From assembly GCA_947502355.1 (NCBI GenBank), contig CANMZP010000002.1, positions 214,954-278,953 on the forward strand: DNA of 64,000 bases, given 5' to 3'. The translations under genes and the position numbers were made by a program. A model generated the notes under the pieces. The model worked only from the letters and a program-made list of their open reading frames with translations. It was not told where the DNA came from and did no database searches. This document shows, in pieces, positions 56,618 to 64,000 of this stretch; the stretch's first letter is position 1; every line of letters starts with the position of its first letter. This stretch comes from an uncultured Thalassotalea sp. (GTDB lineage: Bacteria > Pseudomonadota > Gammaproteobacteria > Enterobacterales > Alteromonadaceae).

Positions 56618-57475
56618 ATGAATTCATTATTCAACGGCTGTCCACTGGAGCTCAGCAAGCAAATTGAAGACTTACTGGTGGCGCGCAATTTACGTGGCAT
56701 GCAGCAATTGCAACCTAACCTGAGCGTGGGTTATTGCCATAGAGCGGCTAATATTCTTGCCGATGTAAAGGGGACAGTCTTAATTGGAACTGGGTTTCCG
56801 GTAGCAAACACATTTGAAACCGATGGTCCGGTTGGTGCGCTGATTTTGTATCGTGCATTAGAGATATTAGGGGCTAATCCTATTGTGGTTTGTGGCGATC
56901 CTATCGCAGAAAAACTGTCAAAAAAATTCAATGTATTTCGCTTGCCATTAGGTAACCCAGAAGATGGCGAAGCAATGGCAAAGCAAGCATTAGCCACGTT
57001 GCAGCCTGAGGTGGTTATTTCCATTGAAAGACCCGGTCTTGCCGACAATGGGCGCTACCATAATATGCGCGGTGAAGACATAACCGCACGCACCGCTTGC
57101 TTTGATTACTTCCTTACGGCATCAACATGCCCCACCATCGCCATAGGTGATGGCGGTAATGAAATTGGTATGGGAAATTTGACCCTCGCCTTAAGCGAGC
57201 TAGATATTATTGCCTCGACAACCCCATGCGATGAGCTGATCATTGCCGATGTATCAAACTGGGGGGTTTATGGCATTTTGGCTTTTTTGAGCATTTACAG
57301 TCAACATGACTTATTAACCGAAACCTGCCCGCATGACATTTTAGTGTATTTGTCAGACTTAGGCAGTGTTGATGGTGTCACCCGAAAAAACCATTTAACC
57401 GAAGACAGTTTGCCGTCACACGAGGGCAAACAATTAATTGCCGATATCCGATCGTTAATCGGATTTAACCGCTAA
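56618..57475 (+). CDS. DUF4392 protein, C-terminal half of D-glutamate cyclase
   Basis: A 285-residue protein corresponding to the DUF4392 domain of D-glutamate cyclase. GTVLIGTGFPVANTFETDGPVG (about residues 49-70), VISIERPGLADNGRYHNMRG and IAIGDGGNEIGMGN are family hallmarks. It probably forms a complex with, or is otherwise needed by, the DUF1445 protein immediately upstream. Tight spacing (10 bp before, 27 bp after) places it in one operon with the D-amino-acid aminotransferase. Confidence 0.85.
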   Translation: MNSLFNGCPLELSKQIEDLLVARNLRGMQQLQPNLSVGYCHRAANILADVKGTVLIGTGFPVANTFETDGPVGALILYRALEILGANPIVVCGDPIAEKLSKKFNVFRLPLGNPEDGEAMAKQALATLQPEVVISIERPGLADNGRYHNMRGEDITARTACFDYFLTASTCPTIAIGDGGNEIGMGNLTLALSELDIIASTTPCDELIIADVSNWGVYGILAFLSIYSQHDLLTETCPHDILVYLSDLGSVDGVTRKNHLTEDSLPSHEGKQLIADIRSLIGFNR

Positions 57476-57502
57476 AAAATCACATAATTAAGGTATAAGT
57501 GA

Positions 57503-58360
57503 ATGAGTATTGTTTATCTTAATGGCCAGTATATGGCAATGGAAGACGCCAAAATATCGCCTTTAGACCGAGGCTTTTTATTTGGCGATGGTATTTATGA
57601 AGTGATCCCATCGTATGCCGGAAAGATGGTTGGTTTCACCCCGCATATAAAGCGCATGCAAGACGGCTTAGCCGAAGTGGGCATCAACCTAGATTACAGC
57701 ACCCAAAAATGGCAACACATCTGCCAAAGCTTAGCCGAAAAAAATGGTAATCAATCACTGGGCATTTATTTGCACGTAACCCGGGGCGCAGACACCAGAA
57801 GATTACATGCGTACCCTAAGGATGTAGAGCCAACGGTATTTGCTATGGCGTTTGATATTCCAACCCCACCTAAGCCAGATAGGTTCACCAAACAAGGCTT
57901 CGCGTTAATATCAACCGAAGATCTGCGCTGGCAACGCTGCCACATTAAATCAACCGCGTTATTGGGTAACGTAATGCACTACCAACAAGGCCACGAAGCC
58001 GGCTGCAATGAAACCCTACTTTACAACCAAAAAGCAGAGCTAACCGAAGCAAGCTCATCAAACGTGTTTGTCATCAAAGATGGTGTCATCATCACCCCAC
58101 CATTAGACAACCAGTTATTACCGGGCATAACCCGTAAGCTAATTTTAGATATCATCAAAGCGCACAGCAGCTTCGAACTTCAAGAGCGCATTGTAACCAT
58201 ACAAGAAGCAAGACAAGCCGATGAAATTTGGATATCTAGCTCAAGCAAAGAGATTGCGCCAGTAATAAGTTTAGATGGCAAGCCGGTTGGTGATGGCAAA
58301 GTAGGGGAGATATGGCAACAGGTTGCTAGCCTCTATTCAGAGCATAAATTTGATTATTAA
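57503..58360 (+). CDS. dat: D-amino-acid aminotransferase (class IV)
   Basis: Transfers the amino group between D-alanine and 2-oxoglutarate, giving pyruvate and D-glutamate (and reverse). The 285-residue protein has the D-aminotransferase pattern ISPLDRGFLFGDGIYEVIPSYAG (about residues 18-40), the PLP lysine in RCHIKSTALLGNV, and NETLLYNQKAELTEASSSNVF. Substrate D-Ala would come from the LD-carboxypeptidase and product D-Glu could feed the cyclase encoded just upstream. Neighbourhood agrees with D- rather than branched-chain L-specificity. Confidence 0.88.
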   Translation: MSIVYLNGQYMAMEDAKISPLDRGFLFGDGIYEVIPSYAGKMVGFTPHIKRMQDGLAEVGINLDYSTQKWQHICQSLAEKNGNQSLGIYLHVTRGADTRRLHAYPKDVEPTVFAMAFDIPTPPKPDRFTKQGFALISTEDLRWQRCHIKSTALLGNVMHYQQGHEAGCNETLLYNQKAELTEASSSNVFVIKDGVIITPPLDNQLLPGITRKLILDIIKAHSSFELQERIVTIQEARQADEIWISSSSKEIAPVISLDGKPVGDGKVGEIWQQVASLYSEHKFDY

Positions 58361-58461
58361 CGTTCGTAAAACACGTTTTTGATTACTTCCAACTTTGACA
58401 CTGAGTTTATTTTTGATTAGATTCAGTGTCCATTAAACCTGTATGACAGTAACGTCCATTT

Positions 58462-58989
58462 ATGAGCAATTCATCAACAGCAAAGACCATTACAGACCAT
58501 CAAGGTGAGTTAGAGGTTATCTACTTTGCCGGAGGTTGCCTGTGGGGTGTGCAAGAGTTTCTAAAGCACTTAGCAGGGGTTAAGAAAACCGTCGCCGGTC
58601 GAGTAAATGGTTCAACTCAATCGACTGACACACCTTATGACGGTTACGCTGAATGCGTGAAAATATGGTTTTGCCCCAATACCGTAACGATACCTGCGCT
58701 GATGGACTGTTTCTTTGAAATCATTGACCCTTACAGCCTAAATAAGCAGGGCGATGATGTGGGGGAGAAGTATCGAACGGGTGTTTACAGTCAGAGTGCG
58801 CACCACCTTGATGAAGTCTGTGACTATATTGCCGCACGTGATGATAAAGATAAAATTGTTGTCGAAGTACTGCCCTTAGTTAACTTTGTGCAAAGCGACG
58901 ATGAACATCAAGACAGGCTTACACGCTTTCCTCAGGACTATTGTCATATCCCTTTGGACTTACTACACAAATATAAGCGCCAGAAATAA
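58462..58989 (+). CDS. msrA: Peptide-methionine (S)-S-oxide reductase, divergent
   Basis: Reduces methionine-S-sulfoxide in proteins. The protein has 175 residues. The active-site segment reads FAGGCLWGVQEFL instead of the usual GCFWG; the nucleophilic cysteine remains. FFEIIDPYSLNKQGDDVGEKYRTGVY is clearly MsrA, as is the YDGYAECVKI segment. Other cysteines (near CPNT, MDCFF, CDYI and DYCHI) could recycle it. No signal peptide. It lies 101 bp after the aminotransferase and may be read through or separately expressed. Confidence 0.87.
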   Translation: MSNSSTAKTITDHQGELEVIYFAGGCLWGVQEFLKHLAGVKKTVAGRVNGSTQSTDTPYDGYAECVKIWFCPNTVTIPALMDCFFEIIDPYSLNKQGDDVGEKYRTGVYSQSAHHLDEVCDYIAARDDKDKIVVEVLPLVNFVQSDDEHQDRLTRFPQDYCHIPLDLLHKYKRQK

Positions 58990-58990
58990 A

Positions 58991-59019
58991 CAAGCCCTAT
59001 ATATTTCCTATAGGGCTTG
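58991..59019. terminator. Bidirectional terminator
   Basis: Arms CAAGCCCTATA (58991-59001) and TATAGGGCTTG (59009-59019) lie two bases after the msrA stop, between convergent genes. Confidence 0.8.
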
Positions 59020-59059
59020 AGTAAAATGCTTTGTTGAAAATCAATTAGGCAGGTTGCGA

Positions 59060-59938
59060 TTAGCTGCTTTTTGCGCGTTTGCCAATCACCAATGCCGTTA
59101 GTATGACAACGGAGCCTGCACCTAACCTTACTAGCTGTTCGGTTGTGCCGCCTACCGCCTCACCAAACACAAACAGCGAAGCAAACATGGCTAAAGGTAC
59201 CACGGCATTGTTAAAGGCCGATAGCACACCCACGGTGGTTTTTGTTCCACCTTTGTTCCAAAAGAAAAATCCAAGTCCTGATGCAATTAAGCCTAGGTAA
59301 ATAAGGACACCCCATTGTTTTGGTGTGGCGTCCACAGGCACTGGCGATTGATTAAAAACAAGCAAAGTAACCAGCGTTGTAAATAGAACTGCGCCTATGT
59401 ATAAAAAGCCGAATATGGCGCTGTTGTTCACCTCGGGTCTGGCGTTTTTCCAACTGCGGTAATACACCTGCCCAAAGGCAAAAGATAGATTGGCAATTTG
59501 CATTAAACCAAAACCTACCCACATATCTTGGGTCGCAAATTCATCGGCTTTGATAATCGCGGCGCCCAGCACGGACAAGGTGGCGGCCAATAAATACCAA
59601 GGGCTAAACTTGCGTTGGCTTAAGTCGTGAATAATCACCACGTACAATGGCGTAAACACACTAAATAAAGCCACTAAATGCGATGGCAAATATCGAAATG
59701 CCAACATATAACATGTATACATAACGCCGTACTGCACGGCCCCTAGGGCTATTAGCTGCCCCTTTTCTAAGGTATTGGTTTGCTTAATTTTTAAAAAAGG
59801 TAAAAAGGCCAGTGCGGCCAGTAACAAGCGCATATCTGCGACTTGCATAGGGTCAACACCTTTAAGCGTGTTACCAATCAGACCAAAGGAAAATGCCCAA
59901 ATTAGCGTTGTTATGATTAAGTACAGCATGTATGACAT
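59060..59938 (-). CDS. EamA/DMT-family transporter
   Basis: A 292-residue inner-membrane protein with ten helices in two EamA repeats (LIWAFSFGLIGNTLKG near the N-terminus; LGLIASGLGFFFWNKGGTKTTVG in the second half). DMT members export or import amino acids, amines, sugars or vitamins. It lies 91 bp downstream of the TonB receptor on the same strand, so it may move the same compound through the inner membrane, or export a related metabolite. Confidence 0.88.
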   Translation of the reverse strand: MSYMLYLIITTLIWAFSFGLIGNTLKGVDPMQVADMRLLLAALAFLPFLKIKQTNTLEKGQLIALGAVQYGVMYTCYMLAFRYLPSHLVALFSVFTPLYVVIIHDLSQRKFSPWYLLAATLSVLGAAIIKADEFATQDMWVGFGLMQIANLSFAFGQVYYRSWKNARPEVNNSAIFGFLYIGAVLFTTLVTLLVFNQSPVPVDATPKQWGVLIYLGLIASGLGFFFWNKGGTKTTVGVLSAFNNAVVPLAMFASLFVFGEAVGGTTEQLVRLGAGSVVILTALVIGKRAKSS

Positions 59939-60029
59939 CGATTCCTGTAATGTGGTGTTTAGCCCGCTTTTACCTAGGTTAGGCCTGTCTTGATTTAGTG
60001 CTAGGGCCTATGGGCCCTAGCGGATGGCG

Positions 60030-61880
60030 TTACCAGTTATAGTTAACGGTGGCCGAAAACTGATCGCCGCGTCCAGGTGTACCTGGAATTTCTTCAAACG
60101 ATTCATCCCACAAATTATCAACGGCAAAAACAACGTCGATCGCTTCAAATTGAGCTGGAGTATACGTTAGCGTTAAGTGGGTAAACAAGGCGCTATCGTC
60201 GCCATTTCTTAATGCGTTATCTTCTTGCTTACGCCACTCATTGTCAACGCGAAGTTCAATACTATCAACCGGATACCATACGGCACCAAGGGTTACTCGA
60301 TGTGGCGGGTAGTTTAATGCATAAAAGCTGGCGTCGATATTATCGTCTAGGTAATCTTCTGATTTATCTAGGAACGTATAACTTACAACGATATCTGCAC
60401 TATCAAAAGACTTAATCGCAATAAACTCTAGGCCCAAGGTTTCAATGTCTACTTGATTGGCCGAACGTGCAGAGGTTGAATCAAAGCTGTAAGTCCAGTC
60501 GGTCAGTTCATTATCCCATCGGTAAAAAATGGCCGAATCCAAACGCCAATCAAGCTTTTCTAATGACATGCCTAATTCTAGGTTTTTACTGGTTTCTCGT
60601 TGCAGATCGTAGTTACTTCTAAATAAACCACCGCTGTCACTGCCACCGATGGCTGAATAGCCGGCCACTTGAGTCGCTTCAGCGTAAGACAGATATACAC
60701 GACGAGTGGAATTATCGGCATGCACGGTGAACCAAGACACATCACTAATAAGCGATACTTCAGAGTCACCACGGTTGGTGTCGTCAAATGCAGCACCTAA
60801 ACGAAGGGTCAGGCTTTGCTTATCACTTAGTTTTGTATTGTACTCGGGCACCACACTGAACTTGAAGTAGTCGCGAGAGGTGAAGTTATTTTCAAGGTCG
60901 GTTGATTCAATAGAATCTGCCATAAACTGCGCCGCGTATTTGATGGCAATCGCATCATTGATGTTGTGGTTGCCCGACCATCCTACAGACTTAACTTCCG
61001 TCTCATGAAAGGCTTGATACACCTCAGGGTTTTCTCTGGAATAGACATAGTGATCATTATGTTTGCGATAATACGCCGACACTTCAAAACTGCTGTCTGT
61101 CGCGTATTGCTGGCTGTGATTGACCATCAACAAGCGGGTTCTTAAGTCTTCCGTCTCATTAACGTTCCATGGCGTATACATGTTGGGCCAACCAAAGAAC
61201 TTTTCTTGATAACCGAAAAATAAGTCGGTTTGCGAGTCGCTGTCAATGTGTTGAATACGACCAGAAGCACGCTCAAAGTCGTGATCGCCGTTCTCTATAG
61301 AACCGTCACTTTCAGAGTGAGAGTATTCACCTTCTATGCCCCAGCTGCCATTTGCTGAATCACTTTGTGGCCATTTATAAGCGCTGTATACACGTTGTAT
61401 ATTAAAGTCGTTATTACCCATACCAACAGACAAACCACCACCGGTTTGGATTGGTTTCCACTGATATGAAACGCTACCGACTGAACTGTTTACGCCATAA
61501 AGTGCATTATCTGCACCCGTTAAAATCGCCGGAGACGTTAACATTTCAGGGGCAATTGGAATTTCTGCAGAATAGTGACCGGTTTGTGGGTCGTATAAAG
61601 TCGCACTACCAACCCTTACCCCGGTATTTTCAAAAATACCGCCGCGAATGGTAATGTCGGCCTGAGCTTCGGCCATATTGCGAGACTGCAAATCAACACG
61701 AGGATCGTATTCTAGGTTTGATATAGGTGAGCCAAAGGTACCAACCGGAAGCGTATTGGCGGTTGCTTTACCTTCTACGGTGATATTTTCAATCGCATCA
61801 TTTTTTGTTTGTGCATCGGTCGATGCGAAAGAAACCATAGGGATGACACTTAGTAGTAAAGTGTTAATTGCTCGGTTCAT
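60030..61880 (-). CDS. TonB-dependent receptor
   Basis: A 616-residue outer-membrane receptor. Signal peptide (ending SFA), then ENITVEGKATANTLPVGTFG at the plug start and ADITIRGGIFENTGVRVG (about residues 74-91), a typical plug core; the barrel ends FSATVNYNW. Size and plug resemble siderophore/vitamin receptors more than Oar-like ones. I see no cobalamin or TPP riboswitch in its leader. Linked with the EamA transporter downstream. Ligand unknown. Confidence 0.88.
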   Translation of the reverse strand: MNRAINTLLLSVIPMVSFASTDAQTKNDAIENITVEGKATANTLPVGTFGSPISNLEYDPRVDLQSRNMAEAQADITIRGGIFENTGVRVGSATLYDPQTGHYSAEIPIAPEMLTSPAILTGADNALYGVNSSVGSVSYQWKPIQTGGGLSVGMGNNDFNIQRVYSAYKWPQSDSANGSWGIEGEYSHSESDGSIENGDHDFERASGRIQHIDSDSQTDLFFGYQEKFFGWPNMYTPWNVNETEDLRTRLLMVNHSQQYATDSSFEVSAYYRKHNDHYVYSRENPEVYQAFHETEVKSVGWSGNHNINDAIAIKYAAQFMADSIESTDLENNFTSRDYFKFSVVPEYNTKLSDKQSLTLRLGAAFDDTNRGDSEVSLISDVSWFTVHADNSTRRVYLSYAEATQVAGYSAIGGSDSGGLFRSNYDLQRETSKNLELGMSLEKLDWRLDSAIFYRWDNELTDWTYSFDSTSARSANQVDIETLGLEFIAIKSFDSADIVVSYTFLDKSEDYLDDNIDASFYALNYPPHRVTLGAVWYPVDSIELRVDNEWRKQEDNALRNGDDSALFTHLTLTYTPAQFEAIDVVFAVDNLWDESFEEIPGTPGRGDQFSATVNYNW

Positions 61881-62025
61881 TTTACTTCCTTATAGACTGC
61901 TTTTCTTATAATTTGTTGCGTTTGTCGGCTCTCTTTAGGTATAGAAACACGGCGTGTTAATTACCTCAGTTTGAGGGCATGATCACAAACGGGCAGACGT
62001 TGAGATTCAGATTAAAGATGAGCGA

Positions 62026-62052
62026 ATTATACTAATTTAAACCTCTTGTTAA
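62026..62052 (-). promoter_or_regulatory. Candidate promoter of the TonB receptor
   Basis: On the minus strand TTAACA (62047-62052) and TATAAT (62026-62031) are spaced 15 bp apart. Transcription would leave a leader of about 140 nt before the receptor start at 61880. Confidence 0.45.
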
Positions 62053-62283
62053 TACTTCTCTTACATAAAGGGTTAACCGTTGGTTTGTTTTTGTACAAAA
62101 AATCAATTTTAATTGAGGGTTTATCCAATTAGTCAGGAATTTAGTATTGACTACTCGTTTAGTGTCGGGTGCAGCATGGATGACTCTTTCAGGATAGGGG
62201 GGCACAGATGACAGGTAAATAGCTACTTAGTGATTTATCAGAACTTCAAAAGCCTGCAAGGGCAAAAACCAATGCCGCTTTGT

Positions 62284-62430
62284 TTAAAGGGTTGTGAAAA
62301 TATTGGTGATAGTATCTTTATAGGCCAATCCCTGGTCGATAACCCTATCTAAAATCCAGTTTAACCCTTCTTCTAAATAGATCCCCCCAACGACGCCCAT
62401 ACTTGTGGCTAACTTTTGCTCTTTCTTCAT
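62284..62430 (-). CDS. Candidate 48-residue protein
   Basis: An ATG at 62430 preceded by AACAAGGAATATC (good ribosome-binding site spacing) opens a frame of 48 codons. The product begins MKKEQKLATSMGVVGG and continues with an amphipathic stretch, EEGLNWILDRVIDQG. A Gly-Gly at residues 15-16 recalls double-glycine leader peptides, but the leader consensus is otherwise absent. Not recognised; could be a small regulator, a membrane-active peptide or chance. Confidence 0.4.
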   Translation of the reverse strand: MKKEQKLATSMGVVGGIYLEEGLNWILDRVIDQGLAYKDTITNIFTTL

Positions 62431-62926
62431 GATATTCCTTGTTATCATTTACAAAGGTAAATCGTGCCATATGACATTAAACAGTCTAAAAACGATTGTT
62501 CTTTAGAAGTTTTAAGCCCGCAATGATCTTGAAATCTATAGGTAAATTTAAAAGTGCTGTTCACAGCCCTATGTGTGCGAGTTACCCAGAATATTACTTT
62601 GCCAATTTAGGCCTAATTTAAAGGAGGGGGTGGGGGTAAATAACCTGTTGTACTTTGATTTGGCACTCATTATACTACAACAGTACAATAACAATTATTA
62701 GCCTAGCGATTACATTATTTATCGTTTTGCGAATAGGTTTTTTCGCTATGTAAGCTTATGGTTTTTATGCCGAGCTAATGTAAAAGGATTTTACTATACA
62801 AGGAAGGTATGTAAATAGCTTGAATGGCGAGCAAATTATCAGCTCGATGAAGCTGTATTTCCCCTCTGAATAGATAAAGCCCTTAATACAAATACATGCC
62901 AGTATTACGTAATAAGGTAAATGTAA

Positions 62927-64000
62927 ATGAGCACTTCATTTTTTAAAAGTTTGACGGAAAAGCTTTGTTTTTTTGTTTTTCTTTTGGTTTGTCAAATATC
63001 CCTCGCACATGCAAATGGTAACCTGAGTGGTACGGTGTATGGTGGTCCAGCTCCGCTAGAAGGTGCTGTAGTTACCTTGCTTGATGAAAATCAAGAAACG
63101 ATTGAAAATATCACCGCCGACATTACAGATATCGAAGGATTGTATCATTTCCCTCTATTAACTGATGGTACCTATTACCTAACCGTCACCCCGCCGAAGG
63201 GAAGCTCTTTTCCTCCTTCTCCAGCCGAAGAAATTATTATTGCTGGAGAAAATGTTAACCACAATGTTGTGCTTTTGGGCAGCGCTTACAAACTGAGTGG
63301 ATACCTAAACGACAGCCAGGGCCGTATGATTGATAACACTGAAATCAGCCTGCATGCTCAGGAAAGCGGCGATAAGATAGGTAATTCAGTTTATACCGAC
63401 AGTCATGGCTATTATGAGTTTTCGGTTTCGCCGGGAGAGTATAAATTTTCGATTAACTTGAGTGTTAATGGGTGGTATGAACAAGGGATAGGAAATCATC
63501 CACCTGAATATCCAATGCCTGATTATGGATATATAAATTATTTTCCGCAAAATGTTCAGGTAATTGCTGATACAGATAGGGATGTTGAATTACCTCTAGT
63601 ATGGCTTAGTGGTAAAACAGTTGATGGCAATGGAGTGGCTGTTCCGGGCGTTGCTTTAAATATTGACCATTACGTTGGGGAGTATGATGAGAATTCAAAC
63701 TATATTGGGTATTACCTGAGAAACTATAGTGATTACGGTGAGAACTCTAATTCCAGCTCAGATGAGAATGGTGAATTTCGTTTTGCTATTATTTCAAATC
63801 AAGATGTTTATATTACATTGGTGCCTCCAGCAGAGCGTTCAGATTTAGCTGTTACGACACTGGAAGCTGTAAATGTCGGGCAGGATTTTAATCAGAATTT
63901 TGAATTGGTCCCGTCAGTTAAGTTGAGTGGATACCTAAACGACAGCCAGGGCCGTATGATTGATAACACTGAAATCAGCCTGCATGCTCAGGAAAGCGGC
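62927..64000 (+). CDS. Secreted protein with repeated carboxypeptidase regulatory-like domains (partial)
   Basis: The frame from the ATG at 62927 is open for 358 codons to the window end. A signal peptide (cleavage after AHA, about residue 30) precedes beta-sandwich units starting NLSGTVYGGPAPLEGAVVTL, LSGYLNDSQGRMIDNTE (123), WLSGKTVDGNGVAVPGV (about 220) and a fourth at 333. These have the G-x-V...PL-x-GA-x-V-x-L...D-x-x-G-x-Y pattern of carboxypeptidase regulatory-like (CarboxypepD_reg) folds. Units two and four share an exact 77-bp sequence. Probably a large surface adhesin or sugar-binding scaffold; the C-terminus is not seen. Confidence 0.75.
   Translation, partial: MSTSFFKSLTEKLCFFVFLLVCQISLAHANGNLSGTVYGGPAPLEGAVVTLLDENQETIENITADITDIEGLYHFPLLTDGTYYLTVTPPKGSSFPPSPAEEIIIAGENVNHNVVLLGSAYKLSGYLNDSQGRMIDNTEISLHAQESGDKIGNSVYTDSHGYYEFSVSPGEYKFSINLSVNGWYEQGIGNHPPEYPMPDYGYINYFPQNVQVIADTDRDVELPLVWLSGKTVDGNGVAVPGVALNIDHYVGEYDENSNYIGYYLRNYSDYGENSNSSSDENGEFRFAIISNQDVYITLVPPAERSDLAVTTLEAVNVGQDFNQNFELVPSVKLSGYLNDSQGRMIDNTEISLHAQESG
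63294..63370 (+). repeat. 77-bp exact repeat, first copy
   Basis: Identical to 63924-64000 over all 77 bases seen; offset exactly 630 bp (210 codons). The true repeat may extend past the window end. Confidence 0.97.
63924..64000 (+). repeat. 77-bp exact repeat, second copy (cut by window end)
   Basis: Second copy of 63294-63370. The preceding bases differ (AACTGAG versus AGTTGAG), so the left boundary of identity is real. The right boundary is outside the window. Confidence 0.97.

Larger units (their letters stand above)
61881..62926. other. Sparse 1-kb region
   Basis: It contains the receptor promoter at about 62026-62052 and a candidate 48-codon gene at 62284-62430. From 62431 to 62926 I see AT-rich sequence without a supported gene, a G-run near 62620-62635, and the leader of the gene that starts at 62927. 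Confidence 0.5.

Noticed and set aside
61881..62100. Possible cobalamin or TPP riboswitch before the TonB receptor
   Set aside because: No conserved B12 box or TPP core sequence in the leader.
62284..62430. Class II bacteriocin precursor with double-glycine leader
   Set aside because: The Gly-Gly is there, but the usual leader pattern (L-S-x-x-E-L) and a transporter or immunity gene are missing; kept only as a candidate small gene.

Overview
The window looks like chromosomal DNA of a marine gammaproteobacterium, most likely Alteromonadales (Colwelliaceae/Thalassotalea-like). The basis is low-to-moderate G+C, two TonB-dependent receptors, large secreted proteins ending in GlyGly-CTERM-type anchors, NagX, a FadL-type porin, an AmiD/PBP4B fusion and DUF3012. 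Genus is an inference from gene content. No tRNA, rRNA, CRISPR array, integrase, transposase or prophage gene was seen.

Layout. 0-7.9 kb: housekeeping and amino-acid genes on the minus strand (gmk, a sulfotransferase-like protein, a class IV aminotransferase, an aromatic/aspartate aminotransferase, DUF445), then a periplasmic cyclophilin and two uncharacterised secreted proteins. 7.9-14 kb: two nearly duplicate phasin-like helical proteins around a flavin reductase, a 52-residue DUF3012 lipoprotein, a FadL porin, an uncharacterised secreted protein and D-cysteine desulfhydrase. 14.2-25 kb: a probable cell-wall recycling and 5-oxoproline island: nagX, an NhaC-family transporter, a MurR/RpiR regulator, a lipoprotein fusing AmiD to PBP4B, pxpABC (5-oxoprolinase) and a second NhaC-family transporter. 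25-28.5 kb: an ABM protein, a DUF938 methyltransferase, a CidA/LrgB pair and a DM13 lipoprotein. 28.7-46 kb: a secreted hydrolase island: GH30 lipoprotein, CadC-like membrane regulator, a very large subtilase homologue that has lost its catalytic triad, an intact very large subtilase, an ASST-type lipoprotein and an S9 peptidase. 46-51 kb: YceH, an alginate-export-like porin, a DsbD/ScsB-like reductase and its redoxin partner. 51.3-59 kb: a second D-amino-acid/cell-wall locus: Tat-exported LD-carboxypeptidase, an Oar-like TonB receptor, a split D-glutamate cyclase (DUF1445 + DUF4392), a D-amino-acid aminotransferase and an MsrA. 59-62 kb: a TonB receptor with an EamA transporter. 62-64 kb: a sparse region with one candidate 48-residue gene, then the start of a repetitive secreted protein that runs off the window.

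How it may fit together. Two loci about 30 kb apart both concern murein-derived compounds. One has amide/peptide hydrolysis at the envelope, a sugar acetyltransferase and ATP-dependent 5-oxoproline opening. The other has D-Ala release, uptake, D-amino-acid transamination and conversion of D-Glu to 5-oxo-D-proline. Together they suggest a scavenging route for murein peptides; the chirality gap (5-oxo-D-proline versus the L-specific 5-oxoprolinase) is unexplained. The other striking points are the pseudo-subtilase/subtilase pair, altered catalytic residues in the AmiD domain, short tandem repeats (mostly of 15 bp) that duplicate stop codons, and an exact internal repeat in the last gene.
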